A DNA stretch of 50,910 nt, taken from positions 2,793-53,702 of the forward strand of contig NZ_JAIULA010000021.1 of NCBI RefSeq assembly GCF_024160875.1, read 5' to 3'. Position 1 is the first letter of the stretch; each line of letters opens with the position of its first letter. Both the position numbers and the translations under genes were made by a program. Source of the stretch: Ligilactobacillus ubinensis. GTDB taxonomy: Bacteria; Bacillota; Bacilli; Lactobacillales; Lactobacillaceae. The notes beneath the pieces are model-generated. The model did no database searches and was not told the origin of the DNA. It saw nothing but the letters and a program-made list of their open reading frames with translations. Below are positions 17,899-26,862 of the stretch, piece by piece.

Positions 17899-18927
17899 TT
17901 GGGAAAAAAAATAATAATTTCATTTATCATACCAGCGCATAATGCCAGTAAAACAATTGAAAAAGCAGTAAAAAGTATAATTTGTGATCAAGAAGTAATG
18001 GATAAAATTGAAATAATAATTGTTGAAAACACTTCTAGTGATGAAACAACAAAAAAATGTGAGGAATTAGTAAATACAAATCATAATGTGTATTTATATC
18101 ATTCTGATAAAGGTGTTTCTAATGCACGAAACAAGGGTATAGAGAAGGCTAAGGGCTGTTGGCTTTTTTTTGTTGATGCAGACGATTACTTAACCATAGG
18201 GACAACAAAAAAACTGTTAATTGACGCAGAGTCTAACAATGCGGATATGATTATGTATGGATATGAGTCTGGTAATGAGAAAGTAAGGCTAGTAACTAAA
18301 GACCAACTTTTTTCAAAAGAAAACTTAAATGACATAAAAGTAAAAATGCTTAAAAATCCAACGCGCTATATGACAGTTTGGTCTAAATTATTAAGAAAAG
18401 AGATAATAGTTAATCAAGAGATATCATTTAATTCGGAACTAAGATTAGCAGAAGATGGAGATTTTATTATTAATTATAATAGATATTGTCGATTAATTAA
18501 GCTTAGTTCTATAATTGGCTATCATTATACTGCCAATAGCATCTCAACTGTGCATGAATATGATGGAAATAAAGCCAGAGATTATATTACTGCTCTTATT
18601 ACTAGCAAGAAAGCAATAGCTGATGAGAATGATGTTATTAAAAAAGCATATAACTTTTATATTATGATGCATCTTAATGTTATAATGGTGCATGAGGTTT
18701 TTGCTGTTGAGAATAAACTTAACTGGTGGAAGCAAGTAGGTTTATTAAGGACATTAGCTCAGACAGAAACTTTTAAAAAAGCTATACAAGAAACAAAAAT
18801 TTCGGAATGTAAAACTGGCAGAATGTTACCTATATTGTTTATCAAAATGCATTTGTATAATTTAGCAGGCTTTTTGTTTCGTGCAAGAATATGGCAAAAC
18901 AAGCGTAAGGAATTATTTGATAAATAA
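17899..18927 (+). CDS. Family 2 glycosyltransferase
   Basis: A 342-residue GT2 protein with ISFIIPAHNASKTIEKAVKS, VENTSSDETTKKC and the donor-site stretch GVSNARNKGIEKAKG followed by FFVDADDYLT. This arrangement is typical of EpsH/CpsJ-like enzymes that add hexoses in LAB polysaccharides. Donor unknown. TTG start at 17899, 8 bases after the DUF4422 stop, with AGGTAG as ribosome site. It is the last gene of the gap-free series that begins with glf. Confidence 0.85.
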   Translation: MGKKIIISFIIPAHNASKTIEKAVKSIICDQEVMDKIEIIIVENTSSDETTKKCEELVNTNHNVYLYHSDKGVSNARNKGIEKAKGCWLFFVDADDYLTIGTTKKLLIDAESNNADMIMYGYESGNEKVRLVTKDQLFSKENLNDIKVKMLKNPTRYMTVWSKLLRKEIIVNQEISFNSELRLAEDGDFIINYNRYCRLIKLSSIIGYHYTANSISTVHEYDGNKARDYITALITSKKAIADENDVIKKAYNFYIMMHLNVIMVHEVFAVENKLNWWKQVGLLRTLAQTETFKKAIQETKISECKTGRMLPILFIKMHLYNLAGFLFRARIWQNKRKELFDK

Positions 18928-19127
18928 TGAATATGTAAACTTAATATAATTATACTTTTTTTTAGACTTAAAATATAGTAGAATGATAACGGTATGTTTC
19001 TAATTTTGATAGTGTTTTTTATTATTACACACTTGTAAGTTCAATTAGAAATGTAATTAAATTGGACAACTTATGGGAACGTTTAAGTCTAAAGGAGTGC
19101 AATATTTTGTTTAATGGAGCAAATCAG
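18928..19127 (+). other. 200-base AT-rich gap before the priming transferase
   Basis: No gene seen. It contains a 9-base inverted repeat TTTCTAATT (18997-19005) / AATTAGAAA (19043-19051) and several AT-rich hexamers, but no convincing -35/-10 pair. The next gene may share the glf transcript or have a weak promoter of its own. Confidence 0.3.
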
Positions 19128-19742
19128 ATGATATACCATTTTATTAAACGACTACTAGATATTATTATTTCTTTAGTAGCACTGGTGTTTGTTTTGCCAA
19201 TTACAATTCTCGTTTTTGTGATTGATTGTTTTGGAGATAATAAAGGACCGGTTTTTTATAAGCAGCGACGGATTGGTAAGGGTCATAAGCCATTTTATAT
19301 CTATAAGTATCGTTCAATGATTGTTGAAGCTGAGAAACGTCTTTATGATAACAAAGAACTTTATGATAAATATGTAGCAAATAGTTATAAGTTACCTCCA
19401 CACGAGGATCCTAGAATTACACGTTTTGGTCGTTTTTTGCGTAAATCATCTTTAGATGAATTACCACAATTTTTAAACATTTTGAAAGGCGAGATGACAT
19501 TAATAGGTCCGCGACCAGTTGTTGAGCCTGAACTGCAGATGTATGGCGATAAAGTAGATAAACTTTTATCGGTAACACCTGGGGCAATGGGATATTGGCA
19601 AGCTTCAGGTAGAAGTAGCATAGGTTATCCAAAAAGATGTGAGTTAGAGTTGTACTATGTTGATCATGCATCACTTTGGTTTGACTTTAAAATAATGTTG
19701 AAAAACATAGTCAGTATTTTTAAGACTGATGGAGCTTTTTAA
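19128..19742 (+). CDS. Undecaprenyl-phosphate sugar phosphotransferase (priming)
   Basis: Bacterial sugar transferase (PF02397, polyprenyl-phosphate hexose-1-phosphate transferase) that starts the repeat unit by moving a sugar phosphate, commonly glucose- or galactose-1-phosphate in LAB, to undecaprenyl phosphate. It is the short single-helix form: membrane helix at about residues 5-33 (FIKRLLDIIISLVALVFVLP), then GPVFYKQRRIGKG, FYIYKYRSM, SSLDELPQFLNILKGEM and IGPRP. ATG 19128 follows GGAG by 8 bases. TTG 19107 with AAAGGAG 9 bases upstream is a real alternative and would add 7 residues. Unusually for LAB clusters it comes after the glycosyltransferases. A terminator follows. Confidence 0.9.
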   Translation: MIYHFIKRLLDIIISLVALVFVLPITILVFVIDCFGDNKGPVFYKQRRIGKGHKPFYIYKYRSMIVEAEKRLYDNKELYDKYVANSYKLPPHEDPRITRFGRFLRKSSLDELPQFLNILKGEMTLIGPRPVVEPELQMYGDKVDKLLSVTPGAMGYWQASGRSSIGYPKRCELELYYVDHASLWFDFKIMLKNIVSIFKTDGAF

Positions 19743-19760
19743 AATAACTATAACTTATAG

Positions 19761-19785
19761 GCAGGGAATATTTCCTGCTTTTTTA
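19761..19785 (+). terminator. Terminator after the priming transferase
   Basis: GCAGGGA pairs with TTTCCTGC (19761-19778, one G-U), followed by six T. It separates the glycosyltransferase operon from rmlACBD. Confidence 0.8.
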
Positions 19786-19809
19786 ATAGATTTTTAAAAC
19801 ATAAAGTAA

Positions 19810-19838
19810 TTGATGTTTTTAAGTGCGTATTCTAATTT
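19810..19838 (+). promoter_or_regulatory. Weak promoter candidate for rmlACBD
   Basis: TTGATG (19810-19815), 17-base spacer, TAATTT (19833-19838). The -10 matches poorly. A promoter is expected here because a terminator lies just upstream. Confidence 0.3.
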
Positions 19839-19934
19839 ACTACTTGCAAGAACGTGGAAAATATAAGACAATGAATACTGGAAGCATGGGCGATTTTTAC
19901 CAATGCTTAATTAAAAAGCAAAGGAACTGAACAG

Positions 19935-20801
19935 ATGAAAGGAATAATTTTAGCCGGTGGGAGTGGCACACGCTTGTACCCCATTACAAGAGGGATTTCC
20001 AAGCAATTGATTCCCGTGTATGATAAGCCAATGGTTTATTATCCACTATCCACATTGATGCTGGCAGGTATTCGCGATATTTTATTAATCTCTACACCAG
20101 AATACACTCATCTTTTCAAAGAGTTATTAGGTGATGGTTCTGAATTTGGAATTAATTTAGAGTATAAGATTCAAGATAAGCCAAATGGATTGGCAGAAGC
20201 ATTTATATTAGGCAAAGATTTCATTGGAGATGATTCAGTCTGCCTGATTCTTGGAGACAATATTTATTATGGTAGTGGTCTTTCAGGACTATTACAGGAT
20301 GCGGCCGCTAAAAAAGATGGCGCAACAGTATTTGGATACCATGTAAATGATCCAGAACGTTTTGGAGTAGTTGACTTTGATCAAGATATGCATGCTTTAT
20401 CTATAGAAGAAAAGCCAGCACAGCCTAAGAGTAATTACGCTGTCACAGGACTCTATTTTTATGATAATGATGTCGTTGATATTGCCGCTAATCTAGCGCC
20501 TTCTGCTCGTGGCGAGTTAGAGATTACAGATGTGAATAAAGAATATTTACGACGTGGTAAGTTAGATGTTAAGTTGATGGGGCGTGGCTATGCATGGCTT
20601 GATACAGGAACACATGAGTCAATGCTAGAAGCAGCTAGTTTTATTGCGACAATTCAAAAACGTCAGAATTTAAAAGTTGCTTGTTTAGAAGAAATAGCTT
20701 ATCGCATGAATTGGATATCTAAAGAAAAATTAGTTGAATTAGCTCAACCAATGAAGAAGAATGACTATGGACAATATTTATTGCGCTTAGCCGAAGAATA
20801 G
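19935..20801 (+). CDS. rmlA: Glucose-1-phosphate thymidylyltransferase
   Basis: First enzyme of dTDP-L-rhamnose synthesis: glucose-1-phosphate plus dTTP gives dTDP-glucose. The 288-residue length is typical. The N-terminal nucleotide-binding loop is [18 protein letters not shown], followed by the conserved [15 protein letters not shown] and [13 protein letters not shown] 19935 follows AAGGAACTGAACAG. It is first of four rml genes in the order A-C-B-D, spaced 7-71 bases apart, downstream of a terminator, so they likely form their own operon. Confidence 0.97.
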   Translation: MKGIILAGGSGTRLYPITRGISKQLIPVYDKPMVYYPLSTLMLAGIRDILLISTPEYTHLFKELLGDGSEFGINLEYKIQDKPNGLAEAFILGKDFIGDDSVCLILGDNIYYGSGLSGLLQDAAAKKDGATVFGYHVNDPERFGVVDFDQDMHALSIEEKPAQPKSNYAVTGLYFYDNDVVDIAANLAPSARGELEITDVNKEYLRRGKLDVKLMGRGYAWLDTGTHESMLEAASFIATIQKRQNLKVACLEEIAYRMNWISKEKLVELAQPMKKNDYGQYLLRLAEE

Positions 20802-20813
20802 GGAGGAAATATT

Positions 20814-21380
20814 GTGCGTATTTTAGATACAACATTACAGGATGCAAAAATCGTAGAAACAGATGTCTTTGGTGATCATCGTGGTTTCTTTACTGAAACG
20901 TATACAAAGAATAAATTTGAAGAAGCCGGGATTAATGTTGATTTCACACAAGATAATCAATCATTATCAGTTGAACCTGGCGTCTTACGTGGTTTACATT
21001 TTCAACGTGCACCATATGCACAAACAAAGTTATTGCGTGCAGTTACAGGGGTTATCTATGATGTGATTGTTGATGTGCGTAAAAGTTCACCTACATATGG
21101 TAAGTGGGAAGGCTTTATTTTAAGTGAATATAACCATCGTCAATTACTAGTTCCTAAGGGCTTTGCTCATGGCTTTGTGACATTAACACCTAATGTTAAT
21201 GTAGCTTATAAAGTTGATGGTTACTATAATCCTGAAGCGGATGGTGGGATTGCATTTGATGATCCAGATTTAGCAATTAACTGGCCAATGCCAGTGGAAC
21301 ACTTGATTCTATCAGAAAAAGATAAGCATCATCCCCAATTAAAAGATGCTGACTTGAATTTTGTATACGGAAAGGATTAA
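20814..21380 (+). CDS. rmlC: dTDP-4-dehydrorhamnose 3,5-epimerase
   Basis: Cupin-fold epimerase that converts dTDP-4-keto-6-deoxyglucose to dTDP-4-keto-L-rhamnose. The 188-residue protein shows DHRGFFTETY, the active-site histidine block GVLRGLHFQ, and the second conserved histidine in GFAHGFVTL. The GTG start at 20814 follows GGGAGGAAATATT, 12 bases after rmlA. Confidence 0.96.
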   Translation: MRILDTTLQDAKIVETDVFGDHRGFFTETYTKNKFEEAGINVDFTQDNQSLSVEPGVLRGLHFQRAPYAQTKLLRAVTGVIYDVIVDVRKSSPTYGKWEGFILSEYNHRQLLVPKGFAHGFVTLTPNVNVAYKVDGYYNPEADGGIAFDDPDLAINWPMPVEHLILSEKDKHHPQLKDADLNFVYGKD

Positions 21381-21387
21381 TTAAGTA

Positions 21388-22374
21388 ATGAAGAATTTAT
21401 TAGTTACAGGTGGTGCCGGTTTTATCGGTAGTAACTTTGTACATTATATGTTGAACAAATATCCAGATTATAAAATTGTTAACCTTGATTTACTAACATA
21501 TGCGGGCAATATTCATAATTTAGATGATATTAAGGATAATCCTAAGCATACATTTGTACGTGGCAATATTTGCAATCGTGAATTAGTAGAATATTTAGTC
21601 AAAGAACATAACATAGATACAATTATCAATTTTGCTGCAGAAAGTCATGTTGATCGTTCTATTTTACATCCAGAGATTTTTGTAGAAACAAACGTTCAAG
21701 GAACATTAGCTTTGTTAGATGTAGCTAAAAATATGAAATTAGAGAAGTATCTACAAGTTTCAACAGACGAAGTTTATGGTACTTTGGGTAAAGAAGGTTA
21801 TTTTACAGAAACAACACCACTTGCTCCTAATTCACCATATTCTGCAAGTAAAGCATCAGCAGATATGGTTGTACGTGCATATTTTGAAACATATGGTTTA
21901 AATGTTAATATTACACGTTGCTCAAATAACTATGGCCCATATCAATTCCCAGAAAAGCTAATTCCATTAATGACTTCAAATGGGATGGATGGTAAGAAGT
22001 TACCTATCTATGGTGATGGTAAGAACATTCGTGATTGGTTACACGTTTATGATCATTGTCAAGCCATTGACTTAGTACTACACCAAGGCCGTAAAGGTGA
22101 GGTGTACAATGTAGGTGGACATAATGAACGTACAAATAATGAAATTGTCCATTTGATTGTTAAAAAGTTAGGCTTAACTGAAGATGCAATCGAGTATGTT
22201 CAAGACCGTTTAGGTCATGACCGTCGTTATGCAATTGATCCAACTAAACTTGAGACTGAGTTAGGCTGGAAGCCTAAGTATACATTTGATACAGGAATTG
22301 AAGAAACAGTCAACTGGTATTTAGCTAATGAAGCTTGGTGGCGTCCCTTGAAGGAAAAAGCAGCTTTAAAATAG
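21388..22374 (+). CDS. rmlB: dTDP-glucose 4,6-dehydratase
   Basis: Extended short-chain dehydrogenase that makes dTDP-4-keto-6-deoxyglucose from dTDP-glucose with bound NAD. 328 residues: TGGAGFIGSNFVHYML for NAD, the catalytic STDEVYG, and YSASKASADM carrying the Tyr-x3-Lys pair. NNYGPYQFPEKLIPLM is a family signature. It starts 7 bases after rmlC and is followed by an unusual perfect hairpin before rmlD. Confidence 0.97.
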   Translation: MKNLLVTGGAGFIGSNFVHYMLNKYPDYKIVNLDLLTYAGNIHNLDDIKDNPKHTFVRGNICNRELVEYLVKEHNIDTIINFAAESHVDRSILHPEIFVETNVQGTLALLDVAKNMKLEKYLQVSTDEVYGTLGKEGYFTETTPLAPNSPYSASKASADMVVRAYFETYGLNVNITRCSNNYGPYQFPEKLIPLMTSNGMDGKKLPIYGDGKNIRDWLHVYDHCQAIDLVLHQGRKGEVYNVGGHNERTNNEIVHLIVKKLGLTEDAIEYVQDRLGHDRRYAIDPTKLETELGWKPKYTFDTGIEETVNWYLANEAWWRPLKEKAALK

Positions 22375-22387
22375 TGGATAATTAGCT

Positions 22388-22423
22388 TAGTAGCGCACGA
22401 TTTGTTTTTATCGTGCGCTACTA
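22388..22423 (+). other. Perfect 14-bp hairpin between rmlB and rmlD
   Basis: TAGTAGCGCACGAT (22388-22401) and ATCGTGCGCTACTA (22410-22423) are exact reverse complements around an 8-base T-rich loop. No T run follows on the plus strand, so it is not a canonical terminator. It sits 22 bases before the rmlD start and could be an RNA processing or stability element within the operon. Confidence 0.8.
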
Positions 22424-22445
22424 GTTGTAAATTGGAGGATTTAAG

Positions 22446-23288
22446 ATGAAAGTTTTAATAACAGGTGGAAATGGGCAACTAGGACAAGAACTACAACATC
22501 TTTTAGATGAACGTGGCTTTAGTGATTACGATGCAGCAGACGTTGAAAAGTTAGATATAACCGATGCAACAAGTGTTGAAGCATATTTTGCAGCTAATAA
22601 GCCAGAAGTAGTTTATCATTGCGCTGCATATACAGCGGTTGATAAAGCAGAAGGTGAAGGAAAAGCAGCGAATGAAGCAGTTAATGCATTAGGCTCTGAA
22701 ATTATCGCTAAAGCATGTGCAAAGTATGATGCAACTTTAATATATCCAAGTACGGATTATATTTTTGAGGGCAATTTAACTGAAGGTGAATATATGCCTG
22801 ATGCACCAACTGGTCCTAAAAATGAATATGGACGCGCTAAATTACTAGGTGAACAAGCAGTTAAAAAGTACTGCAAAAAATATTATATTGTTAGAACAGC
22901 TTGGGTGTATGGAAAATACGGGCATAACTTTGTTTACACAATGCTTAATTTAGCTAAAACACATGATAAGTTAACTGTTGTAAATGATCAAGTTGGACGT
23001 CCAACTTGGACACGCACACTTGCAGAATTTGTAACTTATTTAATTGACAACAAGATTGATTATGGCGTATATCAATGTTGTGATGATGGAACATGTTCAT
23101 GGTATGAGTTTGCCAAAGAAATCTTGAAGAATAAAAAAGTAGCAGTAAAACCAGTTTCTTCAGATGAATATCCAGCAGCTGCATTTAGGCCAGCATATTC
23201 AGTGATGCATTTAGCCAAGGAGACAGGTTTTGAATTTCATCCATGGCAAGAATCATTAGCGAAGTTTATGAATCAGATTGAAGAATAA
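22446..23288 (+). CDS. rmlD: dTDP-4-dehydrorhamnose reductase
   Basis: Final step of dTDP-L-rhamnose synthesis, NAD(P)H-dependent reduction of dTDP-4-keto-rhamnose. 280 residues with MKVLITGGNGQLGQELQHLL for cofactor, STDYIFEG, and EYGRAKLLGE carrying the Tyr-x3-Lys pair. ATG 22446 after GGAGGATTTAAG. It closes the rml operon and is followed by a perfect-stem terminator. Confidence 0.97.
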   Translation: MKVLITGGNGQLGQELQHLLDERGFSDYDAADVEKLDITDATSVEAYFAANKPEVVYHCAAYTAVDKAEGEGKAANEAVNALGSEIIAKACAKYDATLIYPSTDYIFEGNLTEGEYMPDAPTGPKNEYGRAKLLGEQAVKKYCKKYYIVRTAWVYGKYGHNFVYTMLNLAKTHDKLTVVNDQVGRPTWTRTLAEFVTYLIDNKIDYGVYQCCDDGTCSWYEFAKEILKNKKVAVKPVSSDEYPAAAFRPAYSVMHLAKETGFEFHPWQESLAKFMNQIEE

Positions 23289-23303
23289 AATAAGAAAATA
23301 AAT

Positions 23304-23350
23304 AGGTTCGCAAAAGTTAGACTAAACATATCTTTTGCGAACCTAATTTA
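23304..23350. terminator. rmlACBD terminator, probably bidirectional
   Basis: TAGGTTCGCAAAAG (23304-23317) and CTTTTGCGAACCTA (23333-23346) form a perfect 14-bp stem flanked by A-rich and T-rich sequence. It lies between convergent rmlD (+) and the MMPL gene (-). Confidence 0.8.
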
Positions 23351-23375
23351 TATTTTTAAAATTAAAGATTAGTAG

Positions 23376-26300
23376 TTATTCTTTTTCATGTGATTGATCA
23401 TTTAACTTGGAACTAGGTGTTGGATAGGTTATTTTCATAACAGCAGGCATGACAATTGGAATTAGGAGAACTAAGAGCAATATTCCAACAATAACAACCA
23501 AGGCAACTTGAACTAAGGTTAATACACCTGAAGGGATTAAAGCTGCAAAAGTACCGCTAAGAATAACGCCAGCCGATATAACAACTGAACCAATGATGGA
23601 CGTTGCACGTAAAACTTTAGCGTCAATAGAGATTGGATCTGCTAAACCTTCACGGAACTTAATTACAAGGAAGATAGTATAATCAACTCCTAGGGCAATT
23701 AACATTATGAAAGCAAAGAATGGTGTATTCCAAGTCAACATTGATTGACCTAGAATAAGACTACTCAACCAATGAACAATATTTAAAGCACTGTAGTAAA
23801 CAAAAACTAATAATAGTTCAATCGTTATTGATTGGATAAGCGAACGAGTTACAAACATTAAGGCAATCAAGATACCAATTAACATTAAGATAGCGGTTCT
23901 GCTAAAGTCACCAGAAGCTACATTTTTAAGATCTTTAGTACGTGAAGTTGAGCCACCAGCTACGACCGTTGCATTTGACAGGACAGTACCTTTTAAAGAA
24001 CCTTTAACTAGTGTTTGAAGTTTGCTTAAAGTTTGAATAGCTTCTTCAGAGTTTGGATCAGCTTTTAAAACAACAGTTAATTGGGTTATTTTTTTGCTAT
24101 CTGAGAAGTAAGTATCCAAGATAGGTTTAAATGCTTTACTATGCAGTTGTTTTTGAGGAATATAGTATACTTTTGAAGCAGTAGCTGTTTTGAGACCAGT
24201 TAGATAAGAATTCATACTTTTACTACCACTAGTTACTTGATTAATACCACTACTTGCACTGCCTAAACCTGAAGAAAGGGATAAGGCTTTTTGAGCTAGT
24301 GAGGTAAAACTCTGTGAAAGTTCTTGGTTACCAGTTGCAACTTGACTTGCACCAGATACTAACTGTGATGTTTGACTATTTACTGTGGAAATAGCTGTAT
24401 ATAATTGGCTAGTATTACTACTTAATGTTGAAAGCCCTGAACTTAATTGAGTAATAGCAGTAGCCGCAGATGGTAACAGTTTATTTGAATTAGTAGCTAG
24501 TTGACTAATAGCAGACTTCAAGCTATTTGAAGAGGTCTGTAAACTGGATAACTGAGTAGCTAAGGTACTATCTGCATTTCCAATCGTTGAAGTATCGGTT
24601 CCAATTTTTGTTAGTGAGGTAGATAATGATGATTTTAGAGTAGAAAGTGCTTGTGATTGTGCAGTGTTATTCTGTTCAACAACTTTTTCTATTGTTTGAA
24701 TTTGGTCAGTGGTCAAATTAGCACCAGCAGATTGCAGTTGTGATACTAAGGTTTGGCCTGATACAGCCGAACTGCTTAGGGAAGACATTGATGAATCAAT
24801 TTTTGTTAACTGATCTTTGATATCAGTTGCAGCAGTTGCAATGCTCGTTAAGGAATCAGATGTTGTTGTATCTGAACTGCTATTAGCAACTTCTTGATTA
24901 AGTTGATTGATTGCACTGTTTAACTCAGGTAGTGATTCTTCTAATAATTTTAATTGACTACTTTGGGAGCTGATACTTGAACTTAGGTTACTATTCAATG
25001 TTTTAATAGCAGTCGTAATTTGTTGAATCCCACTACTTAATTCGCTAGTTCCTGATGCAACTTCTGTAGAACCTTGTGCTAGTTGTGAAACAGAGGATGT
25101 TTTACTTTGAATGTTAGAACTGTTGATTTGGGTTTTAGCGGAACTTAACCCACTGCTGATTTTACTTAAGCCTTTTTGTGATTTGGCAAGACCGGTAGTT
25201 ACTTTATTTAACTGATTGCTAACATAAAGACTCTTTATTTTTTTACCACCGGGCTGAGTTGCTGATAATACGCTCTTAACTCCAGAAACATGTTTAAGCT
25301 GATTAGTAACTTGATCAATTAGCTGTAGATATTTTTCTTTCGTTAATTTCTTATTGGTTTTTATATAAATAGTTGTTGGCTCTGATAATCCCTTTGAAAA
25401 ATGTTTTTGAATTAAATTAAAGCCAATCTTGGAAGGAGTACTGTTACTAACTTCATCAGCATCATTATAGTTCAAGAGACCTTGACTTTGTGAAGCTAAA
25501 GGTAAAATAACAATTAAAACAGCAATAATTGTTAGAATAGGTCTTAGCAGTGAATATTTGGCTAAACTATGCCAGAGAGTACTATTTTTCTCGCCTTTAA
25601 ATTCCTTGATGGGCCAAAACATTTTTCCTCCCATAACTTCCATGAAGAAGGGATTTAAAGTTAGAAGAACGAGAAGTAAAATAGCTATACCAACAGCAAT
25701 TCCAGCTGCGGAACGATATAGCGAAAACTTAGCAAAAAACAAGGTGGTCATACCAATTAAAACAGATGCACCAGAATAGATAATAGTGCGACCACCTACT
25801 TTTAGTGCTTGCCTAGTTGCCTCCGATTTAGTCAGTCCATTGGTGAGGCCTGAACGAAATTCGTTGTATAATAAAATATTATAGTCCGTTCCTATTCCAA
25901 ATAAAACGATGATGATAAAGACTTCTGAGAAATTTGAAAATGGGAAACCAAAGTACTTAACTAAGTTAGTAACAAGACTGATAGAAATCAATCCGGAAAC
26001 ACCAACAGTTAATAAAGAAATAATAGGTGTGATTGGTGATCTGAAAACAAGTAAGAGGACAACGAAAATAAAAATGACAGCAATTATTTCTGTCTTTTTT
26101 ACACCTTTTTCAGTGGATTCTGAAAAATCGTGATCCAAAACATCACTACCAGTTAGGTAGGTTTTGACACCTTTTGTTTGAATAGCACTGGTAAGTTCTT
26201 TTTTGATAGTTGCTATTGTATGTGAATTTGTTTTCTTTACTGATAATTCTACAATTTGAGTAGTTTTATCTTTAGAGATTAGTTGTGATTTGACTAATGG

Positions 26301-26624
26301 CGTATCTTTAGCATCGGTGATATCTTTGATTTGATACTTATTCTTGTTTTTCTTTAGTCGTTCTATTGTCTTGTTGATTTGCTTATTTTGTGTCGCAGTC
26401 AATGCTTTATTATGATTGTTGAAAACGACAGCAACAGAAGTGGTTTTGTTTTGTTTTGAACCCCATTTATTTTGAATTTGAGTTGCGCGGCTACTTTGAT
26501 AGCTACTTGGAATTTGGCTACTTGTACTAGTTGTAATATGTGGTATCAGCAATAACGCAACAATTAAAAGGACGGCCCAACCAAGTGCCCACCAGGTATG
26601 CTTACTTGAAAATAGTTTCTTCAA
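23376..26624 (-). CDS. MMPL-family (RND superfamily) transporter
   Basis: A 1082-residue membrane protein with two MMPL halves. The first has helix 1 at about residues 12-30, an external segment, then a helix block at about 178-375. The second block is at about 910-1065. Conserved FGIGTDYNILLYNEFRSG and ALGVDYTIFLVIKFREG are the proton-relay aspartate motifs of the superfamily. Between the halves, about residues 430-830, is a very long Ser/Thr/Gln-rich external region with heptad-like repeats (SSGLSSAKTQINSS, QLSSGLSTLSSNTSQL), as in Gram-positive YdfJ-like and phage-infection-type proteins. Such proteins export lipids, peptides or drugs. The substrate here is unknown. TTG start at 26624 after GGGAG. 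Divergent from a TetR regulator, a standard pairing for inducible efflux. Confidence 0.9.
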   Translation of the reverse strand: MKKLFSSKHTWWALGWAVLLIVALLLIPHITTSTSSQIPSSYQSSRATQIQNKWGSKQNKTTSVAVVFNNHNKALTATQNKQINKTIERLKKNKNKYQIKDITDAKDTPLVKSQLISKDKTTQIVELSVKKTNSHTIATIKKELTSAIQTKGVKTYLTGSDVLDHDFSESTEKGVKKTEIIAVIFIFVVLLLVFRSPITPIISLLTVGVSGLISISLVTNLVKYFGFPFSNFSEVFIIIVLFGIGTDYNILLYNEFRSGLTNGLTKSEATRQALKVGGRTIIYSGASVLIGMTTLFFAKFSLYRSAAGIAVGIAILLLVLLTLNPFFMEVMGGKMFWPIKEFKGEKNSTLWHSLAKYSLLRPILTIIAVLIVILPLASQSQGLLNYNDADEVSNSTPSKIGFNLIQKHFSKGLSEPTTIYIKTNKKLTKEKYLQLIDQVTNQLKHVSGVKSVLSATQPGGKKIKSLYVSNQLNKVTTGLAKSQKGLSKISSGLSSAKTQINSSNIQSKTSSVSQLAQGSTEVASGTSELSSGIQQITTAIKTLNSNLSSSISSQSSQLKLLEESLPELNSAINQLNQEVANSSSDTTTSDSLTSIATAATDIKDQLTKIDSSMSSLSSSAVSGQTLVSQLQSAGANLTTDQIQTIEKVVEQNNTAQSQALSTLKSSLSTSLTKIGTDTSTIGNADSTLATQLSSLQTSSNSLKSAISQLATNSNKLLPSAATAITQLSSGLSTLSSNTSQLYTAISTVNSQTSQLVSGASQVATGNQELSQSFTSLAQKALSLSSGLGSASSGINQVTSGSKSMNSYLTGLKTATASKVYYIPQKQLHSKAFKPILDTYFSDSKKITQLTVVLKADPNSEEAIQTLSKLQTLVKGSLKGTVLSNATVVAGGSTSRTKDLKNVASGDFSRTAILMLIGILIALMFVTRSLIQSITIELLLVFVYYSALNIVHWLSSLILGQSMLTWNTPFFAFIMLIALGVDYTIFLVIKFREGLADPISIDAKVLRATSIIGSVVISAGVILSGTFAALIPSGVLTLVQVALVVIVGILLLVLLIPIVMPAVMKITYPTPSSKLNDQSHEKE

Positions 26625-26762
26625 TATGAATTTCTCCCATCTCTTAACAATTAAAGTACAGTATTTCTTGAAAATTTATATTTTTTTAAGATATATGTTT
26701 GATTTTGATAAAAATACATAACATTAATGTTTCCTCTCTTAAAATCCAAGAAATTCTGTTCT

Positions 26763-26791
26763 ATTATAGTATTAAGGTAAATGAATATGAA
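26763..26791 (-). promoter_or_regulatory. Promoter candidate for the MMPL gene
   Basis: On the minus strand, TTCATA (26791-26786), 17-base spacer, perfect TATAAT (26768-26763). Leader of about 130 bases to TTG 26624. Confidence 0.5.
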
Positions 26792-26817
26792 GCACACATT
26801 GAGAAAACGTGTATAGT

Positions 26818-26846
26818 AATAGACAGTATAAGTAAAATTGTCTATT
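26818..26846. promoter_or_regulatory. Inverted repeat, likely TetR-family operator
   Basis: AATAGACAGT (26818-26827) and ATTGTCTATT (26837-26846) are 10-base arms with one mismatch and a 9-base spacer. The site ends 17 bases before tetR, just upstream of its ribosome site, and lies about 27 bases beyond the predicted MMPL -35. Confidence 0.6.
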
Positions 26847-26862
26847 CATGAGGAGGATATGA

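Noticed and set aside
19201-19674. Three minus-strand frames opposite the priming transferase
   Set aside because: Shadows of a well-conserved gene, with no ribosome sites.
25558-26133. Plus-strand frames opposite the MMPL gene
   Set aside because: They lie antisense to conserved transporter helices, and their composition is not protein-like.
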